The notes under the pieces: generated by a model | What the model was told of the DNA's origin: nothing | Database searches by the model: none | Seen by the model: the letters and a program-made list of their open reading frames with translations, nothing else | Translations under genes and position numbers: made by a program | DNA from: Pseudomonadota bacterium | Lineage (GTDB): Bacteria; Pseudomonadota; Alphaproteobacteria; Rhizobiales; Xanthobacteraceae | Assembly (NCBI GenBank): GCA_023449855.1 | Contig: JAEXHR010000339.1 | Span: 1 to 39,359, forward strand | Reading direction: 5' to 3' | DNA length: 39,359 nt | Shown here: positions 24,001 to 31,177 of the stretch, one piece after another | Layout of the letters: each line of letters begins with the position of its first letter | How positions within the stretch are numbered: the first letter of the stretch is position 1

Positions 24001-25402
24001 AACCTGCGAGAAAATCGGAATGGGCTTCGCCCGCGAAGATCAGGGTTTCGAGCTGGGAGTCTGAGAGCGAGTCCATGATGGTCGCTGGCAGCGTCGGCCG
24101 ATAGCTCGGCTTGGGCGGGGCGACCGAGGCCATGGCGGCGGATTGCACGAGCTTGGTGGGATGGGCCTGAGAGCCGGGAATACGGATCGTCTGCAATCCG
24201 TATTGCTCGTAGATCGCGTCGCTGAGGCGGGCGCCCTCGGCCGGGGTCCAGTCGACGGTCTCATAGGCGAGCGGCACGCCCTCGGGATCGGCGAGGCCCA
24301 CGCGGGTCGCCGATGTCGCCGCGGTGCGCGCGAGATAGCCGCGAACGGTGCGCGGCGTGGCGCCGGTCGGCATGACCTGAACAGCAGGCGCGACAGCCAG
24401 GCGCGGCGGCACATGCTCGGCGATCCACGTCATCAGCGTGGCGATGTCGGGAGCGGTGCCGGGGGACGCCGGAAATGCGGATGGCTCGTCGGCCGGGATC
24501 TTGTCGATCACGGTCAGCCGGGTTTCGACGGTCGTGCCGTGCTTGGCATAGACTGAGCCATGGACGGCGGCGGTGAACACGACGCGGCCCCTCTCCTGCA
24601 GGCGGACGAAGGCGTCGCGCCAGGCCGGTATGTCGGGGCCGAAATTCGCGCCGGTGATCGCGACCAGGCGCCCGCCATCGGCGAGCCGCGCGAGCGCGGA
24701 TGCGAGATGGCGATAGGCTGCGTCGGCGACACGCCCCTCGACATTGGCGAGGACCGAGAATGGCGGGTTCATCACCACGATTGTTGGGACGGTCGCCGGG
24801 TCGAGATGATCGTCGATCTGGGCTGCGTCGAAGCGGGTCACGGGAATGGCCGGAAAGAGGGAGGAGATGAGTGCGGCCCGGGTTTCGGCGAGTTCGTTGA
24901 GGACAAGCGTGCCGCCGGCGATCTCGGCGAGGATGGCGAGCAGGCCGGTGCCGGCCGATGGTTCGAGCACGCGATCGGCGGGTGTGATGGCGGCCGCAGT
25001 GATCGCGGCCAGGCCGAGCGGGATCGGCGTCGAGAATTGCTGGAAGGCCTGCGCCTCCTCGGAGCGGCGCGTGTGGGTGGGCAGAAGTCCCGCGATCTTG
25101 CCGAACAGAGGAACCGCCGCAGCCGGAGACCCGGCTTTGCGCAAAAGCGCCTTTCCGTATTTGCGGAGCATGAGGACGGTTGCGGCTTCGCAGGCGTCAT
25201 AGGCGTCCTTCCAGTCCCAGGCGCCGGCAGTATCGGACGCGCCGAAGGCGGTCTCCATGGCGGTGCGCAAGACCGCGGCGTCGATGCGCTCGCCGCGCTC
25301 GATGTGAGGAAGGAGGAGAAGTGCCGCGGCATGGATGGCGGCAGCGTCGGTCGGCTGATCGGCGGCGGTCGGCAGCGCCGCCGCAAGGGTGTGAGCATTC
25401 AT
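21089..25402 (-). CDS. Methyltransferase-strawberry notch-like helicase fusion
   Basis: This 1437-aa protein has an N-terminal N6-adenine-type methyltransferase region with SAM motif EPSAGTG (147-153) and catalytic NPPF (212-215). It is followed by an SF2 helicase of the strawberry notch class, with Walker A GDGTGVGKG (about 498-506) and DEAH at 607-610. The C-terminal helicase half includes FSDAGGTGRSYHAEL and the AAIQGLGRTHRTNQAQPP motif VI region, then a long C-terminal domain. Proteins of this build are large conserved genes of conjugative elements and some phages, possibly in DNA protection or anti-restriction; the exact job is unproven. Start MNAHTLAAAL was chosen because GAGGA lies upstream and the longer frame has no support. 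Confidence 0.88.
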   Translation of the reverse strand: MNAHTLAAALPTAADQPTDAAAIHAAALLLLPHIERGERIDAAVLRTAMETAFGASDTAGAWDWKDAYDACEAATVLMLRKYGKALLRKAGSPAAAVPLFGKIAGLLPTHTRRSEEAQAFQQFSTPIPLGLAAITAAAITPADRVLEPSAGTGLLAILAEIAGGTLVLNELAETRAALISSLFPAIPVTRFDAAQIDDHLDPATVPTIVVMNPPFSVLANVEGRVADAAYRHLASALARLADGGRLVAITGANFGPDIPAWRDAFVRLQERGRVVFTAAVHGSVYAKHGTTVETRLTVIDKIPADEPSAFPASPGTAPDIATLMTWIAEHVPPRLAVAPAVQVMPTGATPRTVRGYLARTAATSATRVGLADPEGVPLAYETVDWTPAEGARLSDAIYEQYGLQTIRIPGSQAHPTKLVQSAAMASVAPPKPSYRPTLPATIMDSLSDSQLETLIFAGEAHSDFLAGSWTIDDTFDVVAAAADDANGVVRFRRGFFIGDGTGVGKGRESASIVLDNWMQGRRKAVWISKSDKLIEDAQRDWSALGMERLLVTPLSRFPQGKPITLPEGVLFTTYATLRSDDRGEKVSRVKQIVEWLGSDFDGVIIFDEAHAMQNAGGGKGERGDVTPSQQGRAGLRLQHALPDARVVYVSATGATTVQNLAYAQRLGLWGGDDFPFSTRAEFVEAIEAGGVAAMEVLARDLRALGLYTARSLSFDGVEYELVEHELTAEQRRIYDAYAGAFAIIHNHLDAAMEAANITGSTGTLNRQAKSAARSAFESAKQRFFGHLLTSMKTPTLIRSIAADLEAGHSAVIQIVSTGEALMERRLAEIPTEEWNDIRVDITPREYVLDYLAHSFPVQLYELFTDGEGNMSSRPVFRDGQPVESREAVARRTELIEKLASLPPVPGALDQIVQHFGADMVAEVTGRSRRIVRKGQRLVVETRAASANLAETQAFMDDMKRVLVFSDAGGTGRSYHAELSARNTRLRVHYLLEPGWKADAAIQGLGRTHRTNQAQPPLFRPIATNVKAEKRFLSTIARRLDTLGAITRGQRQTGGQGLFRPEDNLESHYARDALRQLYILIVRGKVEGCSLQRFEDTTGLKLMDDNGIKDELPPITTFLNRLLALTIDLQDVLFAAFEQLLTAKVEGAIAAGIYDIGLETLRAESFVVTDRQTIYTHPGTGAETSLLTIQQRERNRPMTAEEAMAWLDDPAAKLLVNERSHRAAVQLPAPSLMLDDGEIERRVRLIRPMEQHHASIRMMDESHWIAASRAEFTAAWNAEIAEVPAYSDSTIHIVAGLLLPIWKRLPNESSRVYRLQTDDGERIIGRRVSPAWVANATTVGTTNLSADHAYAALIEGKTILDLAECLQLRRVRVMGADRIELSGFTDAMRERLRAFGLFSEIISWKLRFFVPVGADGATIIGKLIDTYPIQRVGEREAA

Positions 25403-25445
25403 GGGAGACGTCCTCGGGAGAGCGGAGCGGGAAAGCCCGCCGGCG

Positions 25446-25500
25446 CTCTCTCTCGGACCGGACGGGCTCAAACCCGTCCCGGCCTTCCTCTCGCTCTCAA
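25446..25500 (-). promoter_or_regulatory. Structured 5' leader of the helicase gene (shared motif)
   Basis: On the transcript this reads GAGAGCGAGAGG, then the perfect hairpin GGACGGG-TTTGAG-CCCGTCC, then CGAGAGAGAGCGCC. The same order, purine GAGAG repeats around a GACGGG-type hairpin, recurs upstream of the genes at 26132-28270 and 29728-30921 and, more loosely, 25552-25965. Confidence 0.55.
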
Positions 25501-25551
25501 GGGGCGCGGCCCGGCCGCGCCATCAAGCGACAGACAATGGTCTCGATGATG

Positions 25552-25965
25552 TCAGGCACCATCGCCGCCATCGATCACCTCGGCGAGCCAACCGTTGGTA
25601 TAGATCCACGCCACAGTTTCGCCGGTCGCGAGATCGAGGACATGCGCGCCGCCACCGAAGCCATCGAGACGCGGCCGGGAGCAGGTGTTGGCGTACTGAA
25701 AGCCCCATCGGCCGGTGAGGTGGAATTCGGCGGCGCAGCGTATGACGAACTGGATCAGCCGTTCGGGATCGCCGGTGACATCGTCGCGCATCCAGAGTTT
25801 GGAGCCGCCATGCTCGGGCTGGATGGACAGGAGGAAGCCATCGGACGGCGGTTCCTCGGATGCTCCGTCCTCGGACAGTTGGTTGTAGAGATCGAGCGCG
25901 CGGGCAGCGGTCTCGGGCGTGCCGACATCGAGCAGGCATGAGAAATGGGTGAAATAGTCGGCCAT
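25552..25965 (-). CDS. Conserved element protein, unknown function
   Basis: This 137-aa soluble protein begins MADYFTHFSCLLDVGTPETA. It is rich in aromatic residues and contains FVIRCAAEFHLTGRWGFQYA and GGGAHVLDLATGETVAWIYT. No family recognised beyond its regular presence between the ParB-like and helicase genes of this element type. GGGAGTGG precedes the ATG at 25965; the in-frame upstream part overlaps a leader motif and is rejected. The 149 bases downstream of it hold the helicase leader. Confidence 0.65.
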   Translation of the reverse strand: MADYFTHFSCLLDVGTPETAARALDLYNQLSEDGASEEPPSDGFLLSIQPEHGGSKLWMRDDVTGDPERLIQFVIRCAAEFHLTGRWGFQYANTCSRPRLDGFGGGAHVLDLATGETVAWIYTNGWLAEVIDGGDGA

Positions 25966-25995
25966 GAGGCCACTCCCGGAGAGCAGGGAACGGGA

Positions 25996-26065
25996 GAGCC
26001 GGCAGGCGCTCTCTCCTCCATGTCCGGCTCGCCACGTCCGGGCCAAACTCTCCCTCTCGATCGGC
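25996..26065 (-). promoter_or_regulatory. Purine-repeat 5' leader (looser copy of the shared motif)
   Basis: The transcript reads CGAGAGGGAGAG, a GC-rich core with two CCGGAC elements, then GGAGAGAGCGCC, 30 bases before the start of the 25552-25965 gene. It keeps the flanking GAGAG blocks of the other leaders, but the central hairpin is not a clean inverted repeat. Confidence 0.35.
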
Positions 26066-26072
26066 GCGCATG

Positions 26073-26106
26073 AAAAAAGCCCGACGCCCCCGAAGGGACG
26101 CCGGGC
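26073..26106 (-). terminator. Rho-independent terminator after the ParB-like gene
   Basis: In the coding direction a 12-bp stem GCCCGGCGTCCC / GGGGCGTCGGGC (two G-T wobble pairs) with a TTCG tetraloop is followed by six T. It begins 25 bases after the stop codon. This is a textbook intrinsic terminator. Confidence 0.9.
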
Positions 26107-26131
26107 CCGTCAAGTCAGATGAGGACCGCCG

Positions 26132-28270
26132 TCACTCCGCGGCGGCGAGGTGCCGTTCCTCCTCATCATCGGTGTTGGTCTCCTCGTCATCGCCGTCGAG
26201 GAAGTCCGGCAACGCCTCGTCGCCCTCGCCAGAGTCCGCCTCGGTGCTTTCGGCATCGGCGCCGGAATTGCGCAGCGGTTCGGGCAGCCAGCCCGTCTCG
26301 GCGAGGAGACGTTCGGCTTCGGTCGCCATGTCGCCCTTCTTCAGATGTGCGATGAGTTGGGCGGCGCGCTCGCCGGCGCCTTCACGCACCGCTTCGAGGA
26401 TGCGGGGCTTGGTGACGCGGCCGAGATAGTTGGCGACGGTCGGCCGCCACCCGGCTTCGGCCATGTCGAGCCCGACCGCCAGCGACAGGCGATCGGCTTC
26501 GGCGATGCGCTGTTCGACACTATGCGCCGAGACACGGCCACCGTAGCGATCGGCCCGCTCATAAAGCGCATTGACGCCGAACGAAGCGCAATGGGCGAAG
26601 AGTTCGGCCTGTTCGGGGCCAGTCAGTGCGGCCAGCCCATCCCAGAGATCAGCGACTTTGGCCGGGAGCCGTTTGCGCCAGCTATCGTGCCGGGCCTCGA
26701 TCGCCTTGGCATAGACGCTGTCACGAAGCCCTTCGGGCTGCGAATGGAAGGTCGTGCCCCGCACGCTGACCTCCATCGCGAAGCCGTACTGGCTGCCGCC
26801 GTAGAACACGTCCTGGCAGAACTTGTGCAGGACGGCGACGAAGGCGACCGAGGGATCGGTGGCGAGCTTGTCGCGGAGCGCGAGGGTGCGATCGGCGGTC
26901 AGCTCCGTGATCAGTCGATCGGGGAGCGGCTTGATCGTGTCGTCCTCGTCCTCCTCCTCGGGCTCGGCAGGTTTGCCGCAGATGGTGATGACCGCGCGCT
27001 GGACCGAAGGCGACGCCGGATAGTCAGCGTCATCGTCGCCGCCATCCTGCTCTTCACCCTCGCCATCGCCCGCCTGGTTGGCGATCTCGTCCTCGGGTCG
27101 GACATAGCCGCGGTCGATCGACAGCGTGCCGTCGGCGTCCAGGCTGACGAAGACCCCGGCGATCGCGATGTCGGCGGGTTCGTAGTGGACCGGCCGCTCG
27201 TCGAAGCTGGCGAGCGCGGTTTCGATTTCGCCAAGGCGCTGATCGATCTCGTCCGGCAACTCGTCGGCGTTCTCATATTCGGCCTCCAGCTTGGCGCACT
27301 CGGCGTTGAGCGCCTCGATGGTCGCCTGTTCGTCAGCCGTCAGGTCGAGCGGCGTGCCCACGATCTCGCGCAGGCCGTGGGTGGCGCCATAGGGGAAGCT
27401 CATCGCCACCTCGATCCATTTCCAGCCTTCGCCGGCGATCGCTTCGGCGGAGGCTTTCAGCTTGTCGGCGACCAGGCGATCGAGCAGCGCAGGATCCTGC
27501 AGCCAGCCGCCGTCGTCATCCTGGAAGAGATCGCGCAGCACGCAGCCGCCGTTGGTTTCATAGGCATCGATGCCGACGAATACGGCCCGCTTGTCGGATG
27601 CGCGGACGGCGGTCTCGGTCAGCATGCGCCGGATCTGGTAGGGTTCCCTCTGCCAGCTATTGCGAACCGACTCCCAGACCTGCTCCTGACGCGCATGATC
27701 GTTGGTGACGGTGAAGGCCATGAGCTGTTCGAGCGTGATGCCGTCCTCGGCATAGATATCGAGCAATGACGGCGAGACGGCCGCGAGGCGAAGCCGCTGC
27801 TTCACGACCTGGACGGACGCGAAGAATGCAGCCGCAATCGCCTCCTCGGTCATGCCCTTCTCGCGCATCGCCTGGAACGCGCGGAACTGGTCGAGAGGAT
27901 GCAGCGGGGCGCGTTCGATATTCTCGGCCAGCGACACCTCGTCGACGAGGATGTCGGCATTGGCGTCCGACACCACGCACGGCACCTTGGAGGTCTTGGT
28001 GAGGCGCTTCTGCTTGACGAGGAGCTGCAGCGCGCGGAAGCGACGCCCGCCCGCCGGCACTTCGTACATGCCGGTTTCCTGGCCGTCGGCATCGAGCACC
28101 GGCCGGACGTGGAGGGACTGGATGAGACCGCGCCGGGTGATCGACTCGGCCAGCTCGTCGATCGAGACGCCAGCCTTGACGCGGCGGACGTTCGACTGGC
28201 TCAGCACCAGCTTGTTGAAGGGGATGTCCTGCGCCGACGACAGGGTGATCTTCTGAATGGCAGTTGCCAT
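26132..28270 (-). CDS. Large ParB/RepB/Spo0J-like nuclease-domain protein
   Basis: This 712-aa protein has an N-terminal ParB-like domain: FNKLVLSQSNVRRV at about 18-31, AGGRRFRALQLLV near 73-85 (the family GERR motif with Gly for Glu), and SLAENIERAPLHPLDQFRAF near 113-132. A helix-turn-helix region follows (MTEEAIAAAFFASVQVVKQR). The remaining 500 residues are not ParB-like. They contain acidic low-complexity segments (EGEEQDGGDDDADY and PEEEDEDDTIKP) and an acidic C-terminus. Proteins of this build are standard in Tn4371-like and related elements. A role in partition or DNA transactions is assumed. It has a shared 5' leader and a strong terminator. Confidence 0.87.
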   Translation of the reverse strand: MATAIQKITLSSAQDIPFNKLVLSQSNVRRVKAGVSIDELAESITRRGLIQSLHVRPVLDADGQETGMYEVPAGGRRFRALQLLVKQKRLTKTSKVPCVVSDANADILVDEVSLAENIERAPLHPLDQFRAFQAMREKGMTEEAIAAAFFASVQVVKQRLRLAAVSPSLLDIYAEDGITLEQLMAFTVTNDHARQEQVWESVRNSWQREPYQIRRMLTETAVRASDKRAVFVGIDAYETNGGCVLRDLFQDDDGGWLQDPALLDRLVADKLKASAEAIAGEGWKWIEVAMSFPYGATHGLREIVGTPLDLTADEQATIEALNAECAKLEAEYENADELPDEIDQRLGEIETALASFDERPVHYEPADIAIAGVFVSLDADGTLSIDRGYVRPEDEIANQAGDGEGEEQDGGDDDADYPASPSVQRAVITICGKPAEPEEEDEDDTIKPLPDRLITELTADRTLALRDKLATDPSVAFVAVLHKFCQDVFYGGSQYGFAMEVSVRGTTFHSQPEGLRDSVYAKAIEARHDSWRKRLPAKVADLWDGLAALTGPEQAELFAHCASFGVNALYERADRYGGRVSAHSVEQRIAEADRLSLAVGLDMAEAGWRPTVANYLGRVTKPRILEAVREGAGERAAQLIAHLKKGDMATEAERLLAETGWLPEPLRNSGADAESTEADSGEGDEALPDFLDGDDEETNTDDEEERHLAAAE

Positions 28271-28284
28271 GAGACTTACTCCGC

Positions 28285-28353
28285 GACGGGCGCCGAAAGC
28301 CTCTCTCTCGACCCTAAACCCGTCACGAAGCGAAGCACCGCCCTCTCACTCTA
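28285..28353 (-). promoter_or_regulatory. Structured 5' leader of the ParB-like gene (shared motif)
   Basis: This 69-base element is nearly identical to 30937-31005 in length and sequence. Shared blocks on the plus strand are GACGGGCGCCG, CTCTCTC, CGACCCT, AACCCGTCACG and CTCTCACTCTA. On the transcript GACGGG and CCCGTC can pair over a loop containing GAGAGAGAGG. It ends 15 bases before the start codon. Confidence 0.65.
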
Positions 28354-28457
28354 GGAGGGCAGCGACACCATCAAACGCCATCGGTAAGGTCACTGCCAGA
28401 ACCGGCGATGATCCCGCGCCAGTCCTTCGTATTCGCCCATGACGGCTTGATGCCGCC

Positions 28458-29576
28458 CTAGAAATTCGAGCGCGGTTCGATGCCGAGGAAGCGGATCATG
28501 TTGTCGGGCGCGACGAAGTTGACACCCGAACCCAAGCTGCGGTCGCCTGTTGCGACGAGGCGGCGGAAAATCGCTACCTTGTCAGGATGCATGGGGGCGC
28601 CGCCCCACACAGCGTCCTGTACATATCGCGCGATGAAACCGGCGAGGACGTCGGCGACCTGAATGCCGATAGAATCGTGCGATCGCTGGAATTGCAGGTC
28701 GGCCGCCTGCGAGAATTCGAAGTCGGCCGTCTGCAGGGGCAATTTCACGCCAAGCTGCGCCAGGTCCTCTGCGAGCTTCTTGTTGTGCAGAAGAATGTCT
28801 CCGAACTGCAATTGCTCGTCGTGGAACAGCGTCACGCCGGAAACCTGCTTTCGCGCGAAGCGATTGATCCGGGCGTAGATGTTGGTGAACGATGTCAGGT
28901 TCGGCAGAACCCAGAGCAGCTTCCCGGCGGGATTCTTGTCGGGAATCGGTAATGCCCGCTCGACGGCCTTGGCTTTCGGCAGCTTGCGGAAGTCCTTCAA
29001 GCTGTCGCGCGCAAAACGGATGATCCCCGCCGCCACGTCAGTAGGCGGAACTCCGCTTCCCTGCGCCCACCGAATTATTTGCTTGTAAAGTTCGCGTATT
29101 TCCGCGTGGTCTCTGCTTTGGCAACATGCGGCAAAGGCGTGAGCCAGCTCGGGAGGTGCATATAGCGCCATGTAGTTCGCCATAACGCCCTTCATCCAAA
29201 GGGCGCCAGGTTGAGTGTCGCATTCCCCCACATAGGGCACCACCATTCGCTCGATGATGTTCACGACAACGAAGAAGTGCTTGTCGACAAGCTCGATAAA
29301 GATTGGGGCGCGGCGCGTCTCAAGGAGGTCCAGAAGATCAAAGATGAAGCGCGGCTTGTCATAAGCCTGTTTTGATTTGAGCTCCGACGACTGGATGCGG
29401 TGCGCCTTTTTTAGTGCGCCCAATTTATCGGTGAAGTCCTGGTCGAGCGTGCAGCCGAATGCAGCCAAGGCGAACATGCGCTGTTCGACGAAGTAGGAGT
29501 CGATTTTGACCGTGCTCAGGTCGCCGGTATTGCCGCTTTCATCGATGTAATATTCCGCAGGCGCCTGCTCTACCAT
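28458..29576 (-). CDS. DUF3800 protein
   Basis: This 372-aa protein has the DUF3800 N-terminal motif YYIDESGNTG (residues 9-18, conserved Asp12) and the C-terminal IGIQVADVLAGFIARY. The fold is thought to be RNase H-like. DUF3800 proteins are common cargo of mobile elements and defence islands; substrate unknown. The DNA is visibly less GC-rich than the backbone (for example CGGTGAAGTCCTGG-type codons with more A/T at third positions), consistent with later acquisition. The ATG at 29576 is the first Met of the DUF3800 homology; the open frame further upstream reads Ser/Arg-rich sequence and is rejected. Confidence 0.85.
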   Translation of the reverse strand: MVEQAPAEYYIDESGNTGDLSTVKIDSYFVEQRMFALAAFGCTLDQDFTDKLGALKKAHRIQSSELKSKQAYDKPRFIFDLLDLLETRRAPIFIELVDKHFFVVVNIIERMVVPYVGECDTQPGALWMKGVMANYMALYAPPELAHAFAACCQSRDHAEIRELYKQIIRWAQGSGVPPTDVAAGIIRFARDSLKDFRKLPKAKAVERALPIPDKNPAGKLLWVLPNLTSFTNIYARINRFARKQVSGVTLFHDEQLQFGDILLHNKKLAEDLAQLGVKLPLQTADFEFSQAADLQFQRSHDSIGIQVADVLAGFIARYVQDAVWGGAPMHPDKVAIFRRLVATGDRSLGSGVNFVAPDNMIRFLGIEPRSNF

Positions 29577-29687
29577 TCTGTATCCAGTCGCTCGTTTGGC
29601 GATTGTGCTCCATGCCGCACCACTGAATAGGTGACCTGGATCTGGGCCACAAGACAGCCCGGAAACAGTATGGCTAGGGGACGCAAA

Positions 29688-29717
29688 GCCGGAGACACGG
29701 ACAACCGCATCTCCGGC
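29688..29717 (-). terminator. Terminator after DUF932
   Basis: GCCGGAGA and TCTCCGGC form a perfect 8-bp stem, extended inward by TGCGG / CCGTG with wobble pairs around a TTGT loop. It is followed by TTTG only. It begins 10 bases after the DUF932 stop. Confidence 0.55.
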
Positions 29718-29727
29718 ATTGCGGGGA

Positions 29728-30921
29728 TCAGGCGGCGCGATCGAGCAGCTTCTTGGCCTTGCCTTCGAGCTCGAGCCGCGCGTCCTGGTGGGGCTTGTCG
29801 CGCGCGACGGCGGTGATGCCCTGGACGAAATCGAAGATGCTTTCCGGCGGGCGGCCTTCCTCGGCCAGCACCGCGTCGATGATTTTGCCCGTCTCGGCTT
29901 TCGAGAAGCCGCGGCGGCGCAGGAATTCGGTGCGCTCTTCGTCCTTGTGCGCGACGATGCGTTCGCGCGCCGCCTTGATGCCGGTGATGAACGGCTGCGG
30001 TGAGGAGTCCGCGAAGCTGAGCAAGGCCGGCGCCGCCTCATGGGCGAAGCGCGAAGCGGCGTATTTGGAATGGCGGATGGAGATCTCCTCGAAATCTTCG
30101 ACGCCCCACAAATTGCGATTCTGGCACACGGCCCTGAGATAGAAGGACGCGATACCAAGGGTCTTGGCGCCCACTTCGCTGTTCCAGGCATAGAAGCCCC
30201 TGAAATAGAGATCGGGCGATCCATCCGCGAGCTTGCCGGCTTCGATCGGATTCAGATCGTCGACGAGGAAAAGGAAGACGTCGCGATCGGAAGCGTAGAG
30301 CGTCGTGGTGTCCTTGGTGATGTCGACGCGCGGATTATAGACGCCGGTCGACCAGTCGAGGACACCGGGCACTTTCCAACGGGTGTCGCCGGTGCCGTTG
30401 CCGGCGATGCGCTGCACGGCTTCGACCAGCTCGTGGTCGTAGATCCGGCCGTAGTCGGGGCCGGTCACGGCGCGCAGCTCGACGCGGCCGTCGTCGGTCT
30501 CGAGGGTCTTGATCTGCTCGGCGCGGTGGGCGGTCAGCCCATATTGCAGGTTGATGCCGGCGAGCGCGGCGGGGAGCTGCCGCAGATAGGCGGCCGGCGC
30601 GCCGACCTGGCTCGCGAGCTGACCGAAACTCCAGTGCGTCGGAGCGATGGGCTTGTCGGCGCCTGGTAGGATCAGGGCAAGCCGTTCGGGATCGGTGCGG
30701 CTGGCTTCGACATGGATAAGCGCGGATTCGACAACGCGCGTTCGGCTGCGCTCGGTGCGCTCGCGGACGGTCCGGCCGAGTTCGGCGAGCGAGAGATAGC
30801 GCTCGTCGTCGGGTCGCGAGAACCACTCCGAGGAAACCCGACCGATGCGCTCGCCGCGGTTGACGTCCACCTTCCAGCCGCCACTCACGTCGCGCCGGGC
30901 ATCGAGAACCTGCATGTTCAT
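29728..30921 (-). CDS. DUF932 protein
   Basis: This 397-aa protein of the DUF932 family, also seen as phage/plasmid-like protein TIGR03299, contains the segments LAGINLQYGLTAHRAEQIKT, YGRIYDHELVEAVQRI, FLVDDLNPIEAG and FYLRAVCQNRNLWG. It is a standard gene of conjugative elements and large plasmids, with no proven activity. The second ATG at 30921 was chosen because GGAG lies 9 bases before it; an ATG five codons upstream has no such site. Its leader is the second copy of the 69-base shared element. Confidence 0.88.
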   Translation of the reverse strand: MNMQVLDARRDVSGGWKVDVNRGERIGRVSSEWFSRPDDERYLSLAELGRTVRERTERSRTRVVESALIHVEASRTDPERLALILPGADKPIAPTHWSFGQLASQVGAPAAYLRQLPAALAGINLQYGLTAHRAEQIKTLETDDGRVELRAVTGPDYGRIYDHELVEAVQRIAGNGTGDTRWKVPGVLDWSTGVYNPRVDITKDTTTLYASDRDVFLFLVDDLNPIEAGKLADGSPDLYFRGFYAWNSEVGAKTLGIASFYLRAVCQNRNLWGVEDFEEISIRHSKYAASRFAHEAAPALLSFADSSPQPFITGIKAARERIVAHKDEERTEFLRRRGFSKAETGKIIDAVLAEEGRPPESIFDFVQGITAVARDKPHQDARLELEGKAKKLLDRAA

Positions 30922-30936
30922 GGGATCAAACTCCAT

Positions 30937-31005
30937 GACGGGCGCCGGAAGACTCTCTCCCGACCCTCAACCCGTCACGGAAATCCGGTCCACACTCTCA
31001 CTCTA
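30937..31005 (-). promoter_or_regulatory. Structured 5' leader of the DUF932 gene (shared motif)
   Basis: This copy is the same length (69 bases) as the element at 28285-28353 and differs at only a few positions in its first 43 bases. GACGGG and CCCGTC arms, the GAGAGAG block and the distal GAGTGAGAG block are all kept, while the region between CGTCACG and CTCTCACTCTA is variable. It ends 16 bases before the start codon. Confidence 0.65.
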
Positions 31006-31016
31006 ATGGGGGCGTT

Positions 31017-31083
31017 GCGGGGTCTCCCCGCAGAAGCGGTCGGCCGAGACCCTGGGCTCGGCCGCAGGGGAAGGCTTTCCCCT
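31017..31083. repeat. Three consecutive hairpins between DUF932 and the cargo
   Basis: GCGGGG-TCT-CCCCGC (31017-31031), CGGCCGAG / CTCGGCCG (31041-31064, 8-base loop) and AGGGGAA / TTCCCCT (31066-31083) follow one another. None has a T-run on either strand. They lie upstream of the DUF932 leader and may belong to its 5' untranslated region, or mark the junction of the cargo segment. Confidence 0.45.
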
Positions 31084-31130
31084 CCAGGCCCCCTCTCAAT
31101 CGCTGGCCCTTCCAGTCGGTTTGGGGGAGA

Positions 31131-31167
31131 TTGAAAACTGTCAGAAAACCGCATATATTTCTGACAG
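31131..31167 (+). promoter_or_regulatory. Promoter with palindromic operator of the DUF6088 gene
   Basis: TTGAAA (31131-31136) and TATATT (31154-31159) are 17 bp apart, a good sigma-70 promoter. It is overlapped by the perfect inverted repeat CTGTCAGAAA / TTTCTGACAG (31138-31147 and 31158-31167, 10-base spacer). A regulator bound here would cover both spacer and -10, so autorepression is likely. Confidence 0.72.
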
Positions 31168-31177
31168 GAAAAGTGCC

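Noticed and set aside
26150..27769. Plus-strand frame of 539 codons opposite the ParB-like gene
   Set aside because: Mirror of codon bias in the real gene; no ribosome site or recognisable domain.
29577..30224. N-terminal extension of the DUF3800 frame
   Set aside because: The extension is Ser/Arg/Pro-rich, overlaps the end of DUF932 in another frame and lies across the DUF932 terminator; DUF3800 homology begins at the Met at 29576.
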